Shown here in pieces: positions 14,420-24,073 of a stretch of 64,000 nt of DNA. The notes under the pieces were generated by a model that saw nothing but the letters and a program-made list of their open reading frames with translations, searched no databases and was not told the DNA's origin. Position numbers and translations under genes: made by a program. The DNA is taken from assembly GCA_934464775.1 (NCBI GenBank), contig CAKSKG010000006.1:1-64000 (forward strand). Reading direction: 5' to 3'. This DNA is from an uncultured Oscillospiraceae bacterium. GTDB lineage: Bacteria; Bacillota; Clostridia; Oscillospirales; Ruminococcaceae. Position 1 is the stretch's first letter, and each line of letters starts with the position of its first letter.

Positions 14420-16702
14420 TCAATAGCGCACGCTTACATTGCCGGAGATTCCGCCGCCTGCTGCGAGTGCTACGTTATAATTGCTGTAATATCTGCCTGT
14501 AACAGTGCTGTAATAAGGATATGACTGGCTGCCTGTTACGCTTGTGTAGCTTGAAATGCCTGTGCTTACGCTTACAACAGAGCCTGTACCGCCTGCTGCC
14601 GCAGATGCTTCAGACATTGATGAATAATACATATTTGTCTTGAAGTCATAGTAGGGATAAGAAGAGCTGTATGTTGAGCTTCTTGAAGAGGAAGCATTTC
14701 CGCCTGCATTTACAGATGCAGCGTAGGAAGCATAGTAAAGACCTGTTGTTGCATTGTAATAAGGTGTGGACTGTGAATACGATGAGCTTACGTAGCTTAC
14801 GTTGTTCGAGTTATTGCCCGAAGCGGAAAGTGCATCAGACTGTGTCTTATAGAACTTGCCTGTTGAAATGCTGTAATAAGGATAGGAAGCTGTATAAGTG
14901 CTGGAGTATGATGTTGATGTACCGCCGCCCTTTACGTTATCAGCAACGAACTTGATGGAGTAGTACAGACCTGTTGCGGAGCTGTAATAAGGTGTTGTTG
15001 AAGAGTAAGAACCGCTTACAGTCGAAACGTAGATAGAGGACTTGGAATCTGCGATAGCGGCTTCAACTGTGGTATAATACTTGCCTGTTTCAAGGCTGTA
15101 ATAAGGATATGCGCTTGAATAGGAAGTTGAAGAGCTGCCGTTTGTCTTGTAGTAATCAGTGTAGTCCTTTACCAGAGCCGTAACATAATCGGAAGCAGCA
15201 AGTGCATCACTGTATGTCTTATAATACTTGCCTGTCTTTGCACTGTAATAAGGATATGTGGAGCTGCCGGAGTTGGAATACTTGCCGGAATAGAGGTCTG
15301 TATAGTCGACAACCTTGGATTCCATATTTCCGGAAGCGGCAAGTGCATCATTCTTTGTCTTGTAGTATCTGCCTGTTATCATGCTGTAATAAGGATATGT
15401 AGCGCTGCCTGTTGTGCTGTAATCATTAGATGTATAGTAGCTGGAGTAATCCCTTACATATGCGGATCTGTTGTTGGAAGCCGCAAGAGCGTCATTGTAT
15501 GTCTTGTAGTAAAGACCTGTGTATGAGCTGAAATAAGGATATGTGGAGCTGCCTGTTGTGCTGTAAACATTGCCGTCGCTCTGATCTCCGTAAAGAACAT
15601 ACTTATCATTGCCGAAGGAAGCTGCAAGAGCGGAGCTGCGGTCGGGATAATACTTCTTTGTGTATGTGCTGTAATAGGGATAAGATGAGCTGAAGTAGTT
15701 GCTTGTGGAGAACTTGCCCTGATATACATAAGCCGACTGATTGTTGGAAGCCTTAACGGCAGCAGTATATGTGCTGTAATAATAGCCTGTATATGTGCTG
15801 TAATAGGGGAACTTCACGGAATCATAAGAGCTGCTGTATGTAGCATTTTCGCCGTAGGAAACGTAGTTAGGCTCATTCCTTGAAGCCTTGAGGGCATCGG
15901 AATATGTTCTGTAATACTTTCCTGTGTAGCTGCTGTAATAAGGATAATCGGAGCTGTAGCTGTTGGAATAGCTTACGGAAGAGGAAGCATCACCCAGTGA
16001 AACATACTTTGAATTGCCGTTGGAAGCTGCTACCGCATCATCATAATTCTTATAATACTTGCCTGTGTAGCTGCTGTAGAAAGGATACTGCTCGCTGTAG
16101 GAATTGCTGTAAGCAATGCTTGTTGAGCCGCCGCCTACCTTAACGGAAATATTCTTGTAAATGTTTGTATACTTGGAGAAGCTTACCTTAACGGTTGTCT
16201 TGCCTGCCTTCTTGCCTGTGATGAGAAGGTCGATATCGTTGCCGTCAAAGGGAGTATCCCACTTGAGTCCGACGATGTTCTTTACGGAAGCATTTGCTCT
16301 TACGGCGTGTGTTCCCTTGGCTGTTACGGTAACTGCCTCTGTCTCGCCGACATCAATGGAAACGTTGTTGTCGCTTACAGTGATCTTTCCGGGAGATACC
16401 GTCACCTTGCAGCGGAGAGTCTCGCCGTCAACATCTGCATAGATGTAGCAGGTGCCTGCGCTTACGCCTCTTACCTTACCGCTCTGTGTAACTCTTGCGA
16501 TGCTTGTATCGGAAGATGACCACTCGATATCATCATAATCGCCGTACACATCAAGAGTATACGCATAGCCCTTTGTAAGTGTAAAGCTCTTTTTGCTAAG
16601 CTCGTTGTCATAAGCCGAAGCCGAGAAGCCAAGGCTGCTTACTGCCAGTGCCATTGAAAGGGCGGCAGCTGCGATCTTCTTAACTGAGTTGTTCTTTTTC
16701 AT
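14420..16702 (-). CDS. Secreted Ig-like (Big_2) protein with 13 tyrosine-rich repeats
   Basis: A 760-residue exported protein. Residues 1-30 are a signal peptide (lysine-rich start, hydrophobic core, cut near SASA-YD). Residues about 35-104 form a bacterial Ig-like group 2 domain (IEWSSSDTSIARVTQSGKV, then AGTCYIYA), and 105-190 look like a second beta domain. From residue 206 to the end there are 13 repeats of 33-49 residues, each opening Y/T-P-Y-Y-S-x2-T-G-K/L-Y-Y and usually followed by KTYSDALAAS. The linkers are Ser/Tyr/Gly-rich. There is no LPXTG motif, terminal membrane helix or dockerin. The repeats may bind wall polymers or glycans or self-associate; this is inference. It is monocistronic. 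Confidence 0.92.
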   Translation of the reverse strand: MKKNNSVKKIAAAALSMALAVSSLGFSASAYDNELSKKSFTLTKGYAYTLDVYGDYDDIEWSSSDTSIARVTQSGKVRGVSAGTCYIYADVDGETLRCKVTVSPGKITVSDNNVSIDVGETEAVTVTAKGTHAVRANASVKNIVGLKWDTPFDGNDIDLLITGKKAGKTTVKVSFSKYTNIYKNISVKVGGGSTSIAYSNSYSEQYPFYSSYTGKYYKNYDDAVAASNGNSKYVSLGDASSSVSYSNSYSSDYPYYSSYTGKYYRTYSDALKASRNEPNYVSYGENATYSSSYDSVKFPYYSTYTGYYYSTYTAAVKASNNQSAYVYQGKFSTSNYFSSSYPYYSTYTKKYYPDRSSALAASFGNDKYVLYGDQSDGNVYSTTGSSTYPYFSSYTGLYYKTYNDALAASNNRSAYVRDYSSYYTSNDYSTTGSATYPYYSMITGRYYKTKNDALAASGNMESKVVDYTDLYSGKYSNSGSSTYPYYSAKTGKYYKTYSDALAASDYVTALVKDYTDYYKTNGSSSTSYSSAYPYYSLETGKYYTTVEAAIADSKSSIYVSTVSGSYSSTTPYYSSATGLYYSIKFVADNVKGGGTSTSYSSTYTASYPYYSISTGKFYKTQSDALSASGNNSNNVSYVSSSYSQSTPYYNATTGLYYASYAASVNAGGNASSSRSSTYSSSYPYYDFKTNMYYSSMSEASAAAGGTGSVVSVSTGISSYTSVTGSQSYPYYSTVTGRYYSNYNVALAAGGGISGNVSVRY
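14423..16087 (-). repeat. Thirteen tandem in-frame repeats, about 43 codons each
   Basis: Within the secreted protein gene, a segment of about 100-145 bp is repeated 13 times; the most constant part encodes YPYYSSYTGKYY. DNA identity between units is partial, so the array is old and selected at protein level. Units 8, 9 and 11 are shortened, and units 9 and 11 begin TPYY rather than YPYY. Confidence 0.9.
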
Positions 16703-17072
16703 AATGTTCCTCCGTTCTGTCGATTTACCGACATCAATAAAAATATTTTTGATTTCAGAATCTCTTGTTCATGTTCTGCATTTTTCGGCGTGTTTCATAC
16801 GCTTCTGCTATATAAACAATCGAAAAAGGCAAAACATTTCACTTTTTTCTGCATTTTGTATATTTGCACAAAAATATTTTTTCTTTTTATGTATTATGTC
16901 TGCTTTTTTATACGTACACCAAGCTTCAAGCTATATTATACATATAAATTGTGACGTTTGGCTGTGCTGTATGTGACAGCAGGGTGACATATACCGCACA
17001 TCGGCAAGTGTACTACATTCACTAATACAGTTATATCACACAATTTCATCAAAGTCAATAGGTATAAAAAAA
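16703..17072. other. AT-rich gap upstream of the repeat protein gene
   Basis: This 370-bp stretch lies between galK (ending at 17073) and the secreted protein start. On the minus strand it holds a TATAAT at 16935-16940 without a good -35, a ribosome site AGGAGG-type just before the start, and a small TGTCG/CGACA stem (16718-16733) close to it. I see no reading frame and no riboswitch I can name. The long leader may carry regulation. Confidence 0.5.
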
Positions 17073-18314
17073 TTATTTTACGAGATAGCCGCCGACGGGA
17101 CGGATATAGAGCTTATAGCAGCTGCCCTTTCCGAAAACGTGCTCCATGCTGCTGCGGAATTCATCAAGCTTGTCATCGGGAACGAACGCCTGAATAGTTC
17201 CCGCAAAGCCGCCGCCGTGAACTCTGCACGCTCCCCTGCCGTTCAGTACGTGCTCGGCTGTGTACAGTCCGATAACAACAGCCTGCTCCTCGGGCTTTTT
17301 AAGGGGAAATACGTTCTGGAGGAATTTATACGAGCTGTTTCCGCTGGCATTCACAAGACGGAAGAAGCCGTCGATATCATTATCTCTGAGAGCCGCAAAC
17401 TCTGCGCAGGCTCTTTCGCTTTCGTCAAAGAAGTGGAGCGCACGAGCCACCGCTCTGTCTCCGCACGCCTTTCTTGCCTCGGAAATATTGTCCCAGAGCT
17501 GCTCTCTTGTAATGTCACGAAGCTCCTTTCCGCCGAAGAAAGCCGCCACCGACTTCATCTCTGCGGGAATAGCCGCATAATCGGGAGTAAGATCCGCATG
17601 GCTGCCCTTTGTATCAACGATGCAGAGAGAATAGCCGCTCTTTGAAAAATCAACGCTTACGGCGTCGATAACGGGATTTTTCACGTCCTTGAAATCTATC
17701 GTGATAAATCCGCCCACGGAGGAAGCCATCTGGTCCATAAGTCCCGAAGGCTTGCCGAAGAATACATTCTCGGAATACTGCGCTATCTGTGCGATCTTAA
17801 CTGCGGAAACAGAGCCGTCATTGTAAAGATGAGAAAGGATCGTTCCCACCAGCACCTCAAATGCAGCCGAAGAGGAAAGTCCGCTGCCGCCGAGGACATT
17901 CGATGTTGAATATGCCTTGAAGCCGCCTGTCTTATAGCCGTTTTCCGCAAAGCCTGCGGCAACGCCTCTGATAAGACCCTCGGAAGTGCCGAATTCGCTT
18001 TCCTTTGCGGCAAGATCAGTGATATCCACAGGCTTTATCTCAAAGCCCTCGGAGCGTATCTCGATAACATTGTCATCGGTGGGGATAACAACGGCAACAG
18101 CGTCAAGATCAACGGCAGCCGCCAGCACACAGCCTCTGTTATGGTCGGTGTGATTGCCGCCTACCTCTGTTCTTCCGGGTGCGGAAAAAACTCTTGCGTT
18201 TTCATGTGCGCCGAAAATTTCGGCAAATTTTGCCTCCGCATCGGCATATCTCTTTTTCTGTGTTTCCACTGCGTCGGCTCCGTAGAGCATCGCAAGCTTT
18301 TCATCAAAATTCAT
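17073..18314 (-). CDS. galK: Galactokinase
   Basis: A 413-residue GHMP kinase that phosphorylates galactose at C1 in the Leloir pathway. The galactokinase signature FSAPGRTEVGGNHTDHNRG (residues about 43-61) differs slightly from the usual GRxNLIGEHTDYN, with VGGNHTDH. The GHMP phosphate loop is GGSGLSSSAAFEV, and motif 3 is CRVHGGGFAGTIQ. The start at 18314 follows GGAGGAT; the longer frame overlaps rodA and is rejected. It lies 19 bases after the rodA/ftsW stop and is probably transcribed with it. galT is 8 kb away. Confidence 0.93.
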   Translation of the reverse strand: MNFDEKLAMLYGADAVETQKKRYADAEAKFAEIFGAHENARVFSAPGRTEVGGNHTDHNRGCVLAAAVDLDAVAVVIPTDDNVIEIRSEGFEIKPVDITDLAAKESEFGTSEGLIRGVAAGFAENGYKTGGFKAYSTSNVLGGSGLSSSAAFEVLVGTILSHLYNDGSVSAVKIAQIAQYSENVFFGKPSGLMDQMASSVGGFITIDFKDVKNPVIDAVSVDFSKSGYSLCIVDTKGSHADLTPDYAAIPAEMKSVAAFFGGKELRDITREQLWDNISEARKACGDRAVARALHFFDESERACAEFAALRDNDIDGFFRLVNASGNSSYKFLQNVFPLKKPEEQAVVIGLYTAEHVLNGRGACRVHGGGFAGTIQAFVPDDKLDEFRSSMEHVFGKGSCYKLYIRPVGGYLVK

Positions 18315-18333
18315 TTTTATATCCTCCGTTTTT

Positions 18334-19479
18334 TCAGTCCGCATCATAAAAGACACGGTAATTTTTTTCCGAATGGGAATATGCGCTCATCACAAGACCT
18401 ATCCCCGCAAACAGTGCCAGCAGCGCCGAACCGCCCTGACTCAAAAAAGGCAGCGGCACGCCGATAACGGGCATAACACCCAGCACCATTCCTATATTCA
18501 GCACGCTGTGGACCAGTATCAGCGAAAACATTCCGATGCAGATATATTTTCCCAGCGGATCCTTTGCAATGCGTGAATCGGCAAAGATCTTCAAACATAC
18601 AAACACCAGCAGCACCATTACCGCCATACAGCCGATAAATCCGAACGCCTGCCCGATATATGCGAACATAAAATCGTTCTGTGCCTCGGGGATAGATATG
18701 AAATCATCGGAGATGAAGCCTTTTCCGAATATCTGTCCCGAACCCAGTGCGATCTTTCCGTAATGCTGCTGATAGCCGTAGCCCAGCGGATCAAGCTCAT
18801 CATCAAACAGCACCATAAAGCGCATCTTCTGATGAGTTTTCATAAATTTCGTCCAGAGCAGATAAACCGCCGCAGGCGATACTATCACCGCAGGAAGTAT
18901 ATACTTCCACGATATGCCTGCCGCAAACATCATGAACAGGAACAGGCAGATAAACACAAATGCCGTTCCGTCATCTCCCTGCACAAGAATAAGCCCGATA
19001 GGCACCGCCGCATGAAGTATAAGAAGAAGCACATTCAGCGGCTTGTTGATATTCTCCCCCACCTTTGCAAGGTGCATGGAAAATGTGCAGATAAACGCTA
19101 TTTTCAGAAACTCGGAAGGCTGCACGGTGGCTATGCCGAGATCGAGCCACGCCCTGTCTCCCGTGGATTCAACGGTAACGCCCATTTCCGTAAAGGTCAT
19201 CAGCACCAGCCCTATGCTCAGAGGAACATAGAAAAACCACAGCCTGACTATCTTGTGATAATCCACAGCCGATATTATCAGCGCCAGCAATGCTCCCGAA
19301 CAAAGCGCCGCAGCCTGCATACGGTAGAGCCTGCCCGACACCTCAATGGTGGAAGCGCCGTTTGCCACAATGGAATAGAGCATCGCCACTCCCGATATCC
19401 CAAGTATGCACACAGCCGCAAACAGCGGCTTATCCAGCTTGCGGATATACTGATATATTAATTCTGCCGCTTTTTTCAA
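18334..19479 (-). CDS. rodA: FtsW/RodA/SpoVE-family peptidoglycan polymerase
   Basis: A 381-residue polytopic SEDS protein that polymerises lipid II glycan strands together with a class B PBP. It has about ten membrane helices. The SEDS landmarks are DRAWLDLGIATVQPSEFLKI (residues about 104-123, FtsW-like DRxxxWL...QPSEFxK), ISIPEAQNDFMFAYIGQAFG and LPFLSQGGSALLALFAGIG. The start is a TTG at 19479: GGAGG sits five bases upstream, and earlier in-frame codons lack one. A RodA call over FtsW is tentative. galK follows after 19 bases. Confidence 0.9.
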   Translation of the reverse strand: MKKAAELIYQYIRKLDKPLFAAVCILGISGVAMLYSIVANGASTIEVSGRLYRMQAAALCSGALLALIISAVDYHKIVRLWFFYVPLSIGLVLMTFTEMGVTVESTGDRAWLDLGIATVQPSEFLKIAFICTFSMHLAKVGENINKPLNVLLLILHAAVPIGLILVQGDDGTAFVFICLFLFMMFAAGISWKYILPAVIVSPAAVYLLWTKFMKTHQKMRFMVLFDDELDPLGYGYQQHYGKIALGSGQIFGKGFISDDFISIPEAQNDFMFAYIGQAFGFIGCMAVMVLLVFVCLKIFADSRIAKDPLGKYICIGMFSLILVHSVLNIGMVLGVMPVIGVPLPFLSQGGSALLALFAGIGLVMSAYSHSEKNYRVFYDAD

Positions 19480-19522
19480 AATTACCTCCGCAAAACATCT
19501 GATAGTAAATTGATACAAAAAC

Positions 19523-19551
19523 ATTATACACTATCTTAAAAAAATTTTCAA
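19523..19551 (-). promoter_or_regulatory. Sigma-A promoter of rodA-galK
   Basis: On the minus strand TTGAAA (19546-19551), 17-base spacer, TATAAT (19523-19528), about 44 bases before the TTG start. Confidence 0.85.
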
Positions 19552-19570
19552 TAGAATTTATAATAAAAGG

Positions 19571-19599
19571 TAGCCAAATCAAAAAAAACGTGGTATAAT
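19571..19599 (+). promoter_or_regulatory. Promoter of fhs
   Basis: TATAAT at 19594-19599 with a weak -35 TAGCCA at 19571-19576 (17-base spacer). It is divergent from the rodA promoter. Confidence 0.65.
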
Positions 19600-19660
19600 G
19601 TATGATATTATATATCTGTATGTTCAATACGGAATATACGGACAGGGAGGATCATTATAA

Positions 19661-21337
19661 ATGTTATCTGATATTGAAATCGCACAGCAGGCTAAAATGC
19701 TGAAGATCTCCGAGGTTGCCGCCAAGGTCGGCATAAGCGAGGACGATCTGGAGCCTTACGGTCACTATAAGGCAAAGCTCAGTGAAAAGCTTTTTGCTGA
19801 AACAAAGGACAAGCCCGACGGAAAGCTTATCCTTGTTACGGCTATCAACCCCACACCCGCAGGCGAGGGAAAGACAACTATCTCCGTAGGTCTTGCCGAA
19901 GCTATGGCAAAGATCGGAAAGAACGCTGTTCTTGCTCTCCGTGAGCCTTCTCTCGGACCCGTATTCGGAATAAAGGGCGGTGCGGCAGGCGGCGGCTACG
20001 CTCAGGTAGTTCCCATGGAGGGCATCAATCTCCACTTCACAGGCGATATGCACGCCATCACATCTGCAAACAATCTCCTCTGCGCACTGCTTGACAACCA
20101 TATGCAGCAGGGCAATCTGCTCCGCATCGACCAGCGCAGAATTATGATCGACCGCTGCATGGATATGAACGACCGTGCCCTCAGAAACATCGTTATCGGC
20201 ATGGGCGGCAAGGTAAACGGAATCCCCCGTCAGGACAGCTTCCGCATCACAGTTGCCAGCGAAGTTATGGCAATCCTCTGCCTTGCTTCCGATCTTGCAG
20301 ACCTTAAAAAGCGTCTCGGCAGCATTCTCGTTGCATACAGCTATGACGGCGAGCCTGTATATGCCCGTGACCTTCAGGCAGAGGGCGCAATGACAGCTCT
20401 CCTGAAAGACGCTCTCAAGCCCAATCTTATCCAGACTCTTGAAAACACTCCCGCACTCATGCACGGCGGACCTTTCGCAAACATTGCACACGGCTGCAAC
20501 TCAGTCCGTGCCACAAAGCTTGCTCTCAAGCTTGGCGACTACTGCATCACAGAGGCAGGCTTCGGCGCAGATCTCGGCGCAGAGAAATTCTGCGACATCA
20601 AGTGCCGCTTTGCAGGCTTAAAGCCCTCCTGCGCAGTTATCGTTGCAACTATCCGTGCGCTGAAATACAATGGCGGCGTTCCCAAGACAGAGCTTACGGC
20701 TGAAAATGTTGAGGCTCTCAAAGCAGGTATCGTGAACCTGAAAACACATATCGAGAATATGCACAAGTTCGGACTTCCCGTTGTTGTTGCTATCAACCGC
20801 TTCCACACCGACACAGATGCCGAGATCGAAGTTATCAAGAGCTTCTGCAAGGAAATGGGCGTTGAAGTATCTCTCGCAGAGATTTTCGCAAAGGGCGGCG
20901 AAGGCGGAATCGACCTTGCCGAAAAGGTATGCTCTGCTATTGAAAAGCACGACGGCGCAGCCGATTTCCGTCAGCTCTATGATACAGAGCTGTCGATCAA
21001 GGAAAAGCTCAATGTTATTGCGACCGAGATCTACCGTGCCGACGGCGTAAACTACACAAAGCAGGCTGAAAAGGCTATCGCCGAGATCGAAAAGCTCGGC
21101 TTCGGAAACACTCCCGTCTGCGTTGCAAAAACACAGTACAGCCTTTCCGACGATGCAGCAAAGCTCGGCAAGCCCGAAAACTTCCGCATTACGGTTCGTG
21201 ATGTAAAGCTTTCCGCAGGCGCAGGCTTTGTTGTTGCCCTCACAGGCGATATCATGATAATGCCCGGTCTTCCCAAGGTACCCGCAGCAAACAAGATCGA
21301 CTGCGACAACAACGGAAACATCACAGGTCTTTTCTGA
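19661..21337 (+). CDS. fhs: Formate-tetrahydrofolate ligase
   Basis: A 558-residue cytoplasmic enzyme: formate + THF + ATP to 10-formyl-THF. The phosphate loop TPAGEGKTTISVGLAEA (residues about 67-83) and the block REPSLGPVFGIKGGAAGGGY are diagnostic, as is LTGDIMIMPGLPKVPAA at the C-terminus. Length matches the family (about 555-560). GGGAGGAT precedes the start. It is monocistronic with its own terminator. Together with metF and metH elsewhere in the window it supplies one-carbon units. Confidence 0.98.
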   Translation: MLSDIEIAQQAKMLKISEVAAKVGISEDDLEPYGHYKAKLSEKLFAETKDKPDGKLILVTAINPTPAGEGKTTISVGLAEAMAKIGKNAVLALREPSLGPVFGIKGGAAGGGYAQVVPMEGINLHFTGDMHAITSANNLLCALLDNHMQQGNLLRIDQRRIMIDRCMDMNDRALRNIVIGMGGKVNGIPRQDSFRITVASEVMAILCLASDLADLKKRLGSILVAYSYDGEPVYARDLQAEGAMTALLKDALKPNLIQTLENTPALMHGGPFANIAHGCNSVRATKLALKLGDYCITEAGFGADLGAEKFCDIKCRFAGLKPSCAVIVATIRALKYNGGVPKTELTAENVEALKAGIVNLKTHIENMHKFGLPVVVAINRFHTDTDAEIEVIKSFCKEMGVEVSLAEIFAKGGEGGIDLAEKVCSAIEKHDGAADFRQLYDTELSIKEKLNVIATEIYRADGVNYTKQAEKAIAEIEKLGFGNTPVCVAKTQYSLSDDAAKLGKPENFRITVRDVKLSAGAGFVVALTGDIMIMPGLPKVPAANKIDCDNNGNITGLF

Positions 21338-21359
21338 TAAATAAAGCTATAATAAATTT

Positions 21360-21392
21360 GAAGCCGTATCATTCCGATGCGGCTTCTTTTTT
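21360..21392 (+). terminator. Terminator of fhs
   Basis: An 11-bp stem with one mismatch (21360-21370 with 21376-21386) followed by a T-run. Confidence 0.9.
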
Positions 21393-21404
21393 ATTATTAA
21401 CCAA

Positions 21405-21438
21405 AAAGCTCCGACAGCCTATACACTGTCGGAGCTTT
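21405..21438 (-). terminator. Terminator of pcrA
   Basis: A perfect 13-bp stem (21405-21417 with 21426-21438) followed on the minus strand by TTTTTGG. Confidence 0.9.
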
Positions 21439-21457
21439 CGCTATATCAAATTATAAA

Positions 21458-23848
21458 TCAGCCTATCTTAGTAAGCTTTGCAAACTTAGCCATGATCTTC
21501 TTTGTGCCCTTTTCATCAAATGCAACTTCAAGCAGCGAATCGTTGCCCATTTTCTTTGCGGAAATGATAGTTCCCTCGCCGAATACGGAGTGCTTTACAC
21601 GTTCGCCTGCATTGTATTCAACATCGCCTGCCGCATTCTCCTTTGCCTTTTCCATTTTAATTGCCGTAAGCTGGCTCTGGAGAGTATAGTTGTGGTTCTG
21701 TGCGATGATACCCTCGTTATTGTTGTTTTTGCGCTGGGTCCTTACTGTTCCGTCAATGCGCTCGATGTAATCCTTGTCGATCTCCTTGATAAATCTTGAC
21801 TGGATATTTCTCTGGGTCTGACCGAAAAGCATTCTTGTCTGAGCGTGAGTGATGTACAGATGCTCCTTTGCACGGGTTATTGCAACATATGCAAGGCGGC
21901 GTTCCTCTTCAAGATCATCGGGATTATCCATGCTGCGGACACCTGGGAATATTCCCTCCTCCATGCCTGCGATGAAGACAACGGGGAATTCAAGTCCCTT
22001 TGCGGAATGGATAGTCATAAGGCAAACTGCGTCCGCCTCGGTATCAAGCTTGTCGATATCCGTATAAAGCGCAATTTCCTCCAAGAAGCCCGAAAGAGTG
22101 GGAACTTCACCTGCTGCCTCCATGCTGTTCACATATTCGGAGATAGTGGATTTCAGCTCGTTGATATTTTCAAGTCTGCCTGCGCCCTCATCGCCGAGAT
22201 TTTTCAGCATTGTGCCGTAGCCAGTCTTTTCAAGCAGAGTGTCGATAAGAGTATCGAGAGGTTTTGTCTCGGAGATCTCCGTAAGAGAATCAAACACACC
22301 CGCAAGCTTTGTAAGAGCAGCGGATTTCTTTGAAAGCGGAGCATAATTTTCGGCGTCACGCATTACCGCAACGGGAGTTGTTCCGAGGTCGGAAGCGATC
22401 TGCTCCACCATTGATACTGTGGTATCGCCGATGCCCCTCTTAGGCTCGTTGACGATACGCTTGAAGCGGAGAACGTCGCTGGGATTATTGATGACCGCCA
22501 TATATGCGATCATGTCCTTTATTTCCTTGCGGTCGAAGAAGCGGAGACCGCCAACGACTCTGTAAGGAATGCCTCTCATGGTGAATATTTTTTCTATGCT
22601 GTTGGACTGGGCATTCATGCGGTAAAGGATAGCAAAATCGGAATACTTTTTGCCGTCCTTTATGCCCTCTTCGATCTTGTCGGCAATAAATCTTGCCTCA
22701 GAATTTTCGTCGCCTGCCTTGTAAACAGTTACCTTGTCGCCCTCGTCATGCTCTGTCCAGAGCTTTTTCTCCTTGCGTGAGGTGTTGTTGTGAACAACGC
22801 AGTTTGCCGCATTGAGGATATTCTGGGTCGAACGGTAATTCTGCTCCAGACGGATAACCGTGCTGTTTTCAAAGGTATCCTCAAAGGAAAGGATATTTTC
22901 GATAGTTGCGCCTCTGAAACGGTAAATGGACTGATCGTCGTCACCGACTACGCAGAGGTTCTTATTCTTTGCGGAAAGCAGCGAAATAAGCTCGAACTGC
23001 GCCTTATTCGTATCCTGATACTCGTCCACCATGATGTACTTATACAGATTCTGATAGTGGTCAAGCACATCGGGTTCACGGCGGAAAAGCTCAACTGTAT
23101 GGCAGATGATATCGTCAAAATCCAGCGCATTTGCAGCCTTCATTCTTGTGCGGTACTCACGGTAGATCTTTGCAACAGTGACCTTGCGGTAATCTCCGCC
23201 TGCCTGCTCTTCATATTCATCGGGACCGATAAGCTTGTCCTTTGCGGAGGAGATCATATTCATAACAGCCTTTGGCGGGAAGTTCTTATCCGAAACATCA
23301 AGAGCATCGATGCACGCCTTTATCATTCTCTGGGAATCGTCCGCATCATATATCGTAAAGCTCTTGTCAAAGCCAAGCTTATCTATCTCACGTCTCAATA
23401 TTCTTACGCAGGCGGAATGGAATGTCGCTGCCGTCACCTGTGCGGAAACATCTTCACCCAGCATTGCGGCAAGTCTTGTGCGAAGCTCCTCCGCAGCCTT
23501 GTTTGTAAAGGTTATCGCAAGGATATTGTAAGGACGTATCGGGTTCACTGCGCATATATCACGGAGCCTTGAGAATGTCTCATCGTCAGTTGCGCCGTCA
23601 TAGCTTTCAAGAAATTTTATATCTTCGTCCGACACTGCGGCAGGTACGGAAGTATCGGCATAACCGTTTCCGAATGCGATCATGTTTGCGATACGGTTGA
23701 TAAGTACAGTTGTTTTGCCGCTTCCTGCGCCTGCAAGAATAAGTACAGGTCCGTTAACGGCAAAAACAGCCTTACGCTGCATATCGTTCATTCTGCCGAA
23801 ATATTTTTCCATAGCTTTCTGCTTAACAAGTGTGAAATTGTCGTTCAT
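21458..23848 (-). CDS. pcrA: ATP-dependent DNA helicase PcrA/UvrD
   Basis: A 796-residue superfamily 1A 3'-5' helicase of nucleotide excision repair and replication. Motifs in order: Walker A AGAGSGKTTVLINRI (about 36-50), DEYQDTNKAQ, VGDDDQSIYRFRGA, QNYRST, TIHSAKGLEFPVVF, and VAITRAKEHLYI. The C-terminus has the Tudor-like GERVKHSVFGEGTIIS that Gram-positive PcrA uses to contact RNA polymerase. It lies alone between terminators. A minus-strand TATAAT is present near 23885-23895. Confidence 0.97.
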   Translation of the reverse strand: MNDNFTLVKQKAMEKYFGRMNDMQRKAVFAVNGPVLILAGAGSGKTTVLINRIANMIAFGNGYADTSVPAAVSDEDIKFLESYDGATDDETFSRLRDICAVNPIRPYNILAITFTNKAAEELRTRLAAMLGEDVSAQVTAATFHSACVRILRREIDKLGFDKSFTIYDADDSQRMIKACIDALDVSDKNFPPKAVMNMISSAKDKLIGPDEYEEQAGGDYRKVTVAKIYREYRTRMKAANALDFDDIICHTVELFRREPDVLDHYQNLYKYIMVDEYQDTNKAQFELISLLSAKNKNLCVVGDDDQSIYRFRGATIENILSFEDTFENSTVIRLEQNYRSTQNILNAANCVVHNNTSRKEKKLWTEHDEGDKVTVYKAGDENSEARFIADKIEEGIKDGKKYSDFAILYRMNAQSNSIEKIFTMRGIPYRVVGGLRFFDRKEIKDMIAYMAVINNPSDVLRFKRIVNEPKRGIGDTTVSMVEQIASDLGTTPVAVMRDAENYAPLSKKSAALTKLAGVFDSLTEISETKPLDTLIDTLLEKTGYGTMLKNLGDEGAGRLENINELKSTISEYVNSMEAAGEVPTLSGFLEEIALYTDIDKLDTEADAVCLMTIHSAKGLEFPVVFIAGMEEGIFPGVRSMDNPDDLEEERRLAYVAITRAKEHLYITHAQTRMLFGQTQRNIQSRFIKEIDKDYIERIDGTVRTQRKNNNNEGIIAQNHNYTLQSQLTAIKMEKAKENAAGDVEYNAGERVKHSVFGEGTIISAKKMGNDSLLEVAFDEKGTKKIMAKFAKLTKIG

Positions 23849-24020
23849 TTTCCATGCTCCCTAACTATATCTTATCATATACTTTGTATTATAGCACATT
23901 TCTCAAATGATAAAAAGACCGTGAGGACACATTTTACATTTTTATAATATTTTTAATATTTTATATGATTTTTTCTTTTTCGGGAGCATATTTACATTAA
24001 AATTGCACAAGCTATTGCTA

Positions 24021-24049
24021 TTGATTTTTTTCGTAAAATGTGGTATGCA
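24021..24049 (+). promoter_or_regulatory. Probable promoter of the NSS transporter gene
   Basis: TTGATT (24021-24026), 17-base spacer, TATGCA (24044-24049). The -10 is imperfect, and it lies only 25 bases before the start codon. Confidence 0.5.
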
Positions 24050-24073
24050 TTTCCGACAGAAGAGGAGATTTTT

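Noticed and set aside
14420..16100. CRISPR-like or minisatellite array
   Set aside because: The repetition is in frame within a long coding sequence, unit length varies by whole codons, and the units differ in sequence. There are no constant repeats with unique spacers.
16703..17072. c-di-GMP riboswitch before the surface-protein gene
   Set aside because: I looked for the GEMM-type two-hairpin core because of the adhesin-like product and found only AT-rich sequence and one short stem.
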